NCBI GenBank assembly: GCA_032622095.1
Contig: CP136061.1
Coordinates: 260,246,077 to 260,310,076 of the forward strand
Origin: Siphonodentalium dalli
Taxonomy: Eukaryota > Mollusca > Scaphopoda > Gadilida > Siphonodentaliidae
Direction of reading: 5' to 3'
Length of the DNA stretch: 64,000 nt
Position numbers and translations under genes: made by a program. How positions within the stretch are numbered: the stretch's first letter is position 1; the number at the start of each line of letters is the position of its first letter. Positions 57,701 to 64,000 of the stretch are shown in pieces. The notes under the pieces were generated by a model, which did not search any database, was not told the origin of the DNA, and worked only from the letters and a program-made list of their open reading frames with translations.

Positions 57701-59639
57701 TTTATGATTAAGGTTTTGTACCTGCAATGAGAATCTGTTATTTTATTATTTTAACTAAATGTTTACTGACATGTGAACCATCTTAGTGTTTTAAAAAGGG
57801 GGGTATCCTTAGTCCCATTGGGACAATCACACCTCTAATGTTTACCAGAGTTACGGCCCTTGTTTGAGTTAGAAATTTGTAAATTTTGTGAGCGGAAGAA
57901 TATTTAAGCTTGTAACTCGGGGTGTAAATTATAGGGTGTTCTTGTACGTGGTTGGTGGAAAGGATCCCCACATACCAGTTTAATATTTGCCAGTTACAAC
58001 CCTTCTTTGACTTGGAAATTTGTGATTGAGGATTTGGAGGGTTTGGATGTATATTGTGGAGACCTTCGTTTGACCCCGTCCTTCACAATGCAAGTTTTGT
58101 CTGCACTCTTTTCAGAGTTTTGGCCCTTTGCCAGTTATGACCTTGTGTTAGACTGAGAGAAGTGCCCCATTATTACTTTATTTTCGCTCTAAATATAGCC
58201 AACATTGAGCGTTCTCTGTCTTATATTCCACTATAGTACAAGAAATCTCAATCATGCCGCCATTATACTGAACAAATGACAGAATACATGTATTTTTGAT
58301 ACATGTGTAGCATGCCTTTAAATCCGACAAGAGTACATGTAAATCATTATTCATGATTTTCATGAACTCATTTTCGACATTTTGATTCTTGTAAAAGCTC
58401 CTGACTTGCTGTAGAAATTCTAAAGCATTTGCCTAAAGTGATATCTTATCAGTTGTATGTATTTCAATTACTGCTACTGCAAATGAGAATTGTGAATATT
58501 GAATTGCAATTTCATTTCATTCCTGGCGGTATTTTACCTTTTATTGTGAAAATATGACAATATATAACAACATTTGTCACTATAGTCTACACACTGCAGG
58601 GTGAGTGAAATTATGAATTATTGACAAAATTGAAAATCATGTATTTCTATCAACTGGCGAAGGATATACCGGTATGAGTTTGTGCTATAAATTAGTACAC
58701 AAGCACTTGAACACGAAATCGTGTGGGACTGGTTGAATTGACCTCCGATATGATGGATCACATCCATCCTCAAGCTACTTTTGCCATTTAACCCTTTCAT
58801 ACTGGTGCAGCATTAAAGATAATGTGCCTGTGCACACTCTTATACATGTATACATGTACAAATATATGCATGTCTCACGGTGAGCCTCGTATATAAAAGT
58901 GCACTGGTTTACAATGTTAAGGCAAATGTTGTTAGGCCAATGTCTTTTCTTATATACCCGAGACTCCCAATGGGAGACTTCCATATATAAGTGTGCATTG
59001 GACCAAGTTTTTCGCAAAATTTCATTGAGCTCTAGTCATGATAAGGTTAATGGCATTTTTCTGATGTGCAGGGGTAGACATGCTTGAGACCCCGTCACAG
59101 TTTAATTCACACCAGTTTCTCAGCTTCTGTTATTTTGCGGAGTTCGAACTCAGAGTCCTGATAGATGTACTTGTAGATGGTGATTTATGAGCTGAGTTTA
59201 GAACCACATAATTGGTGGGAGGGGTTATGGTTTTGACTCCCCCATAACTTTGGTATTCAGTGGAAAAGCTGTTGTAACTAGACCAACAAATGGCCACATT
59301 TATAATATATCTAACTTTATGAACTTGAAGTACCAGTTGTAAAATGATTCAATCATGTGAGATTGAAGCCACAGGAACATCCATGTTGGTCGGTCGATAC
59401 AGGTTTATCGTTATTTCAGCTGCTATGCCATGTCACAACATTAGTTTTACTGGTTGAATGACCACATAAATAGTTAATAGCCCCACCCCACCAAACGGGC
59501 ACCCATGTTGTTCAGCTTTGGTTCGTTAGTTAAGCTAGCTTATGTTCATATTAGCCCCTCCAGGGTAAAATAGACCGACCGGTCTTCCTGGCACAGTTTG
59601 CAAGAGATTGAACTCTAAATTTCTTGACAATTTGAATCT
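57701..59639. other. AT-rich intron or flank
   Basis: Contains GAGTTACGGCCCTTGTTTGA (57,848) and related TTxGGCCCTT motifs, plus a diverged pair at 58,890 and 58,985 (TATATAAxAGTGCAxTGG). No exon is recognised. Confidence 0.35.
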
Positions 59640-60990
59640 GTTTGTTTTGAATATCTGTATACATGTATGTTTATTTTGAATATTCTCAGTAAATAATGAT
59701 TTGGTATCTTGCAAAAGAAATCAGAATTAATTCTGTTTAAGTATTGGTTGAGATATAACAATAAAACCGTTTAGAGTGATTCCCCTTATCCCAGAAGCAT
59801 GCTGGTTGTGAAAGACCGATCGGTTTATTATAGTCTATTATAGATCGGTAAGTGGTTCATCCAGACCTGTTTAAGATATCTGATTGATAATGGTTATACG
59901 GTTCAATACCATTAGAGCCCACGTATAACAATATATCTACGATAAATCACAAATCATTGTGATAAATCGCAATTCTTTGTGATAAATTCGCCAAGTCCGG
60001 CAGTCGGCGATTTATCAGAAATATGTTTTCGATTTATCGCAAAGTTGTTTTAACTATGAATGTTCTCAGTAAAATAATTATATGGTGTATTGATAAAGAA
60101 ATCGGTATTAATTCTGTTTTGTTTTTGAAGTATTGGTTGATCGATAATAACATAACCGTTTAGAGTGATACATGTTGGCTGTGAAAGAACGATTGGTCTA
60201 TTTTAACCTGATCGGTCTATTGTGATAAATCTCAAACATCTTTACGATAAATCGCCAAGTAGTTAATTGAGAGTTATCGTAAAGATGTTAGAGATTTATC
60301 GCAAAGGTTTGGGAGTTATCATAAAGGTGTTTGTGATTTTTCGCAAAGTTGTTTTGTGATTTATCGCAAAGATGTTTTAATTTTGAATATTCTCAGTAAA
60401 TAATTATATGGTGTCCTCCAAAAGAAATCGGAATTAATTTTTGTTTTAAGTATTGGTTTGGTCGCTTGCATGTTGGCTGTGAAAGACCGATCAATCTATT
60501 TTAGCCCGACCGTGCTATTATTCATACATACCTGTTAAAGATGTCTGATTTATTATGTTTACACTGTTCAAACCCATTAGTGCCAACACATAACAATATA
60601 TCTGCAATAAGTCACAAACCTAATCGTAAAGTATCATCAACAAGTAGTTTGAGATTTATCGCAAAGGTTTACAAGTTATCGCAAAGGTGTTGTCTGATTT
60701 TTCAGAAGGTAGTTTTGTGATTTATCGTAAAGATTTGCTCCCCTCATCACACATGCATTTTGGCTGTGAATGACCGATCGGTCTATTTTAGCCTGACCGT
60801 GCTATTATAGAGCGATTAGAGTTCACCCATACCTGTTGAAGATGTCTGATTTATGTTTATACAATTAAATCCCTTATTAATTGCAAATTGATTTGCTTAA
60901 TTGCAAACCTTTGTTATAAATCGAAAACCTTTGCACTAAATCGCATACATTTATTGTATAGAAGTTTGCGGTTCACAAAGGTTTGCAATT
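59640..60990. repeat. About 330-bp degenerate repeat rich in TTTATCGCAAAG
   Basis: Units combine TTGAATATTCTCAGTAAATAAT, AAAGAAATCGGAATTAATT, TGTGAAAGACCGATCGGTCT and several TTTATCGCAAAG / GATAAATCGC motifs in both orientations. Starts are near 59,645, 60,055 and 60,375, with a partial copy after 60,700. Confidence 0.72.
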
Positions 60991-61440
60991 TATCGCAAAG
61001 TAGATTTTTTTGTTATTGGGAAATTATGGATCGATTGGTGTTTCACCCAGACCTGTGTAAGATGTTTGATTTAGAATGTGTACATTAAAATTATTGCACA
61101 CACATTAAGAAATACGGCCCATTATTTTAGACATTCAGACATATTTTACTCCACATGCAGGTAACATGCCGAGGATATCCTGAAATCGAGGTATTAAACC
61201 TTGAAATAAGTACAAAAACATAATAGAGATTCTATACTAATAAAAGTAATATACTTTGTATTATTACATTTTGCGACATGATCTGGAAGAACCTGGGTCG
61301 GGGTTTTGTACTTAATTATATGTTTAAACGCCGTGGCATCATTTGGAATATAACATGCAACATTGTTCAATTTACCGTCGGACATTTTTCGTTATTTCGA
61401 GTGCTTGGGCATGTTTTCCATATAGAGCATATACATTTGG
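60991..61440. other. Intron sequence without recognised features
   Basis: No exon or clear repeat is seen between the two arrays. Confidence 0.3.
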
Positions 61441-61980
61441 TTCTCTGGAGTACCAAATATCTAGGTACTATGTATAGTACCTAAATGTTTGGTACTTGAG
61501 AGTACCCAAGCAGGTATTCCACAGTACCTATCTTGATATTAAGTACTCTATACTCCACATAATGATGGATAGGTACTACACATAACCTAATATAGGTACT
61601 CATCAGAACCTAAATATTGGTACTCCACAGAACCTAAATATAGGTAACCCAGAGCACCTACACAGGTACTCTAGGGTATCAAGAATTAGGTACTCCCCTG
61701 GGACAAATCTCAGTACCAAATATCTAGGTACTACGTATAGTACCTAAATGTGTGTTACTTCAGAGTGCCCAAGCAGGTATTCCACATAACCTAATATAGG
61801 TACTCCAGAGAACGTAAATATCGGTACCCCACAGAACATAAATATAGGTACTCCAGATAACCTAAATATAGGTATTCCAGAGTACCTAAATATAGGTATT
61901 CCAGAGTACCTACGCAGCAACAATTAGGTACTCCACCTGGGACAAATCTCAGTACTACCTACGTAGGTACTACAGAGTTT
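61441..61980. repeat. Irregular GGTACT/AGTACC-rich array
   Basis: TAGGTACTCCACAGAACCTA, CTAAATATAGGTA and GGTATTCCAGAGTACC recur about every 20-25 bp, with AGGTACT and its complement AGTACCT alternating. A larger direct duplication joins 61,450-61,690 and 61,705-61,950 (CAAATATCTAGGTACTA, CCTGGGACAAATCTCAGTAC). Confidence 0.82.
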
Positions 61981-62048
61981 TAAGAGTGTACTCTTTAGCG
62001 TTATGGAGACAACTATCAGGACCGACAGGGACGAAATAAATAACTTAC

Positions 62049-62196
62049 CCATCATCGTCATGGAGGAAATTGATGTAGTTATTGTGTGGCAGACTAAGCT
62101 CAGCTTGTAGTGTATCTGTATGTTTGATGAATCTCAGACATGTATTAAACTCCCATCGACCCATCGATACTATGTAATTCACTATCTGATTAGCCG
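62049..62196 (-). CDS. Astacin-EGF-ApeC-CUB gene, astacin N-terminal exon
   Basis: Encodes ANQIVNYIVSMGRWEFNTCL, RFIKHTD.. and NNYINFLHDDD, matching the astacin pattern I..A...We..TC.rF.......yI.f....GC. The TC cysteine is the partner of the final YDC cysteine at 30.8 kb. The acceptor TTCATATATTTCAG leaves two bases (phase 1). The donor ATGG/GTAAGT is a perfect consensus and leaves GG. With A from the 36,918 exon this makes Gly, reading DDDGCWSYVG across a 25.1-kb intron. The exon is preceded by another (phase 1) that must supply the domain start. Confidence 0.88.
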
Positions 62197-62266
62197 CTGA
62201 AATATATGAAGCTTAATTTTAAAATCGCACGCCCCAGATTTGATTCAGATGAATTAATATGTTAAA

Positions 62267-62690
62267 GTGATGTGAAACACTCCGAACGGGTGATCAAATA
62301 GAAATGGATAATGATCTTGCTCAAAATAGTTATGTTTACGAAGAGTAATTCAAATTGACAATGTGTTTTTTCATGCCTGTATGCATTAGGTTATGAGAAT
62401 AAAGAATTGAACACACACAGTCATTCTGATATATTAATTAAATACAATGACTCTCCATGACGAAATCATTTCTGTTTGTTAATCGTCGATAGTTGCATCC
62501 AGAATCGAGATGTAAATCTGTACAATTGCGCGTTGTTCGTACGATGTTTTCCATGAAGTACTATGGTCCATTTGTTTGAGATTTTCGGCGATGTTAGTAG
62601 AATGATAAATTACTTCAGTTGGAATAGTGCCTGAACACAAACGTATCAGATTGACGCAACAGAACAAGTCCATAATATGTCTTTAAACCT
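62267..62690. repeat. Third copy of the 7.4/8.7-kb repeat arm
   Basis: AAAGTGATGTGAAACACTCC, GGTGATCAAATAGAAAT, GATTTTCGGCGATG and ACAAGTCCATAATATGTCTT match 8,735-9,110 in the same orientation. It lies just upstream of the astacin N-terminal exon. Confidence 0.85.
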
Positions 62691-63071
62691 TTCTATACCA
62701 AATACGCATTAAAGAGTATTATCTGAACACAGGAAATGTTCAGATAACAAGTTCAACAATATAACTTATTATCTGAGCATTTCCCACCAATGAAAATTAA
62801 TTATTCTGAACTTGTATATTATTGTTTCATCTGCTGAGCAGACATAATGTATATCCTTAACATCCACCAAATGAATAGAAGTACATACAAATGAATCATA
62901 ATCCATTTCAATGAACACATTTAACCTGGTGGGAGAATCCATTTAATATAGAAGGGGATCAGAAACTTTGGGGAGGTTATATTGTAATATCACGTGACAG
63001 ACAGACGTTCCGACGGTAGCATATTCGGGTTACTGGCAGATGTTCCCGCTGTGTCAACAGTTTTTATCTAC
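62691..63071. other. Intron sequence without recognised features
   Basis: AT-rich, with short self-complementary stretches (GAACAGGAAATGTTC type near 62,720-62,790). No exon is seen. Confidence 0.3.
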
Positions 63072-63204
63072 CGGATAAAGATATCCAGGCGAAATTTCCG
63101 CGATACCTGTAAAGTCCGGAAAGGAAGAATATGACACAAGACACGACCAAACCGCGATGTTCCCCCGACAATACATATACTAATGCGTCACCATGGAATA
63201 CCAT
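63072..63204 (-). CDS. Candidate upstream exon of the astacin gene (tentative)
   Basis: An ATG at 63,204-63,202 opens 44 codons ending at a possible donor G/GTAGAT in phase 1, which fits the next exon at 62,196. The peptide starts MVFHGDALVY, then a hydrophobic LVVSCVIFFLSGLY and NFAWISLS. FHGD fits the FxGD aspartate-switch motif of astacin propeptides, and FAWIS could stand where the mature domain has IPY.IS. However, a stop precedes the ATG, no signal peptide lies before FHGD, and IPY itself is absent, so the call rests on weak matches and one phase agreement. Confidence 0.27.
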
Positions 63205-63483
63205 TTACCTTCCTTTTCCAAAAAAAAAGGAGACAATTAACGAACATTGTTTGTCGACCAGACGAACGAGCAGCGAAAGATTCGCGCTCAGTATCGTGGG
63301 GCAAATATTGTTTTGTCAATGACAATGTAGCGCGAAACTATTTAGATGACTCAGTAAGGTGTGCGTTCAGTTTCGCATTTAGTAACTTTGCTTATTTTAT
63401 TGTTTTCAGGAGGATTCAATGTACTATGAAATCCACAGTGATCTCTTGGACGTAAAAGATATAACAGAATAACGGGCTCACTA
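63205..63483. other. Flank without recognised features
   Basis: Short open frames on the plus strand show no conserved motif. Confidence 0.3.
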
Positions 63484-64000
63484 TCAAATCCGCCCAATAT
63501 GAACATATGTGAATATTTACGCCTAACATTAACCTATTTGCATGAGGATATGTTGTCTGGGACCTCATTCTGTCAACGATTCAAGCACATGAATGATCAG
63601 TAGACATAAACTTTCATTAAAGATCCACCTTCCGGTCTGACGTTAAATAATTGACATAATTCAGAAATAGTGACTTAATTTCGCTAGTTTCTATTACTAT
63701 ATGGGCACATTCTGAGACATATACGTTCCAAATGGTGATTATAACGGATGTACGCTCATTATTGGGTTATTTCAGAATCAAATCCGCCCAATATGAACAT
63801 ATGTGAATATTTACGACCAACAAGAACCTATTTGCATGAGGATATGTTGTCTGGGACCCTATTCTGTCAAAGATTCAAGCCCTTGAATGATCAGTAGCCA
63901 GAAACTTACATTAAAGATCCACCTTCCGAACTGACGTCGAATAATTGACATAATTCAGAAATTCTAAAGCCAATTTTTGCTTACCATACAGCATACATGA
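63484..64000. repeat. 294-bp tandem duplication running off the window
   Basis: TCAAATCCGCCCAATATGAA, ATTTGCATGAGGATATGTTG and AAAGATCCACCTTCCG begin at 63,484 and again at 63,778. The second copy is cut by the window end. Confidence 0.9.

Overview
This is eukaryotic, animal DNA: AT-rich, dominated by introns, minisatellites and DNA-transposon remnants, with short exons bounded by GT/AG. The repeat types (pearl/CvA-like elements with a core tandem array and an ACAG tail, a Crypton, TA-flanked MITEs) and the astacin/EGF/ApeC/CUB domain set point to a lophotrochozoan, most likely a mollusc. That assignment is inference. No bacterial genes, operons, tRNA genes or CRISPR arrays are seen. The main result is one large minus-strand gene, assembled here exon by exon, running across almost the whole window. 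Twelve exons (62,049-62,196; 36,855-36,918; 35,537-35,621; 32,745-32,818; 30,837-30,939; 28,488-28,622; 27,247-27,519; 25,188-25,394; 11,890-12,024; 9,187-9,296; 6,889-7,010; 1,894-2,015) join in a single reading frame. Splice phase agrees at every one of the 11 junctions. The predicted protein is a secreted-type astacin zinc metalloprotease (HELGHAAGFAH, Met-turn SEMHY), then an EGF-like module, a complete ApeC (apextrin C-terminal) domain with all eight expected cysteines, and a CUB domain. A possible upstream exon with an FxGD propeptide-like motif lies at 63,072-63,204. Both ends may continue outside the window. Layout from left to right: 1-608, a GC-rich transposon-like ORF open at the left edge (minus strand); 1,894-2,015, last CUB exon; 2.6-3.4 kb, minisatellite in two opposed orientations; 3.66-5.1 kb, broken Crypton tyrosine recombinase; 6.9-9.3 kb, two CUB exons separated by an intron carrying a long inverted repeat; 10.3-10.9 kb, 54-bp minisatellite with a higher-order pattern; 11.9 kb, ApeC exon 3; 12.2-19.99 kb, clustered pearl-like elements including a recent 3.09-kb tandem duplication; 20.4-24.6 kb, hairpins, another pearl-like element and a MITE; 25.2-30.9 kb, ApeC exons 2 and 1, EGF exon and last astacin exon; 30.9-36.9 kb, catalytic astacin exons, each with local tandem duplicates; 37.6-38.6 kb, 29-bp minisatellite; 40.0-50.3 kb, a 10.3-kb TA-flanked composite transposon with nested inverted duplications; 52.5-61 kb, repeats, a 5S rRNA-derived fragment and a MITE; 61.4-62 kb, GGTAC-rich array; 62 kb, first secure astacin exon; 63.5-64 kb, 294-bp tandem duplication. 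The most unusual pattern is that several exons of the astacin-ApeC-CUB gene have spawned tandem arrays that include the exon edge and splice site. The introns have also grown very large (25.1 kb and 13.2 kb) by acquiring transposons and satellites.
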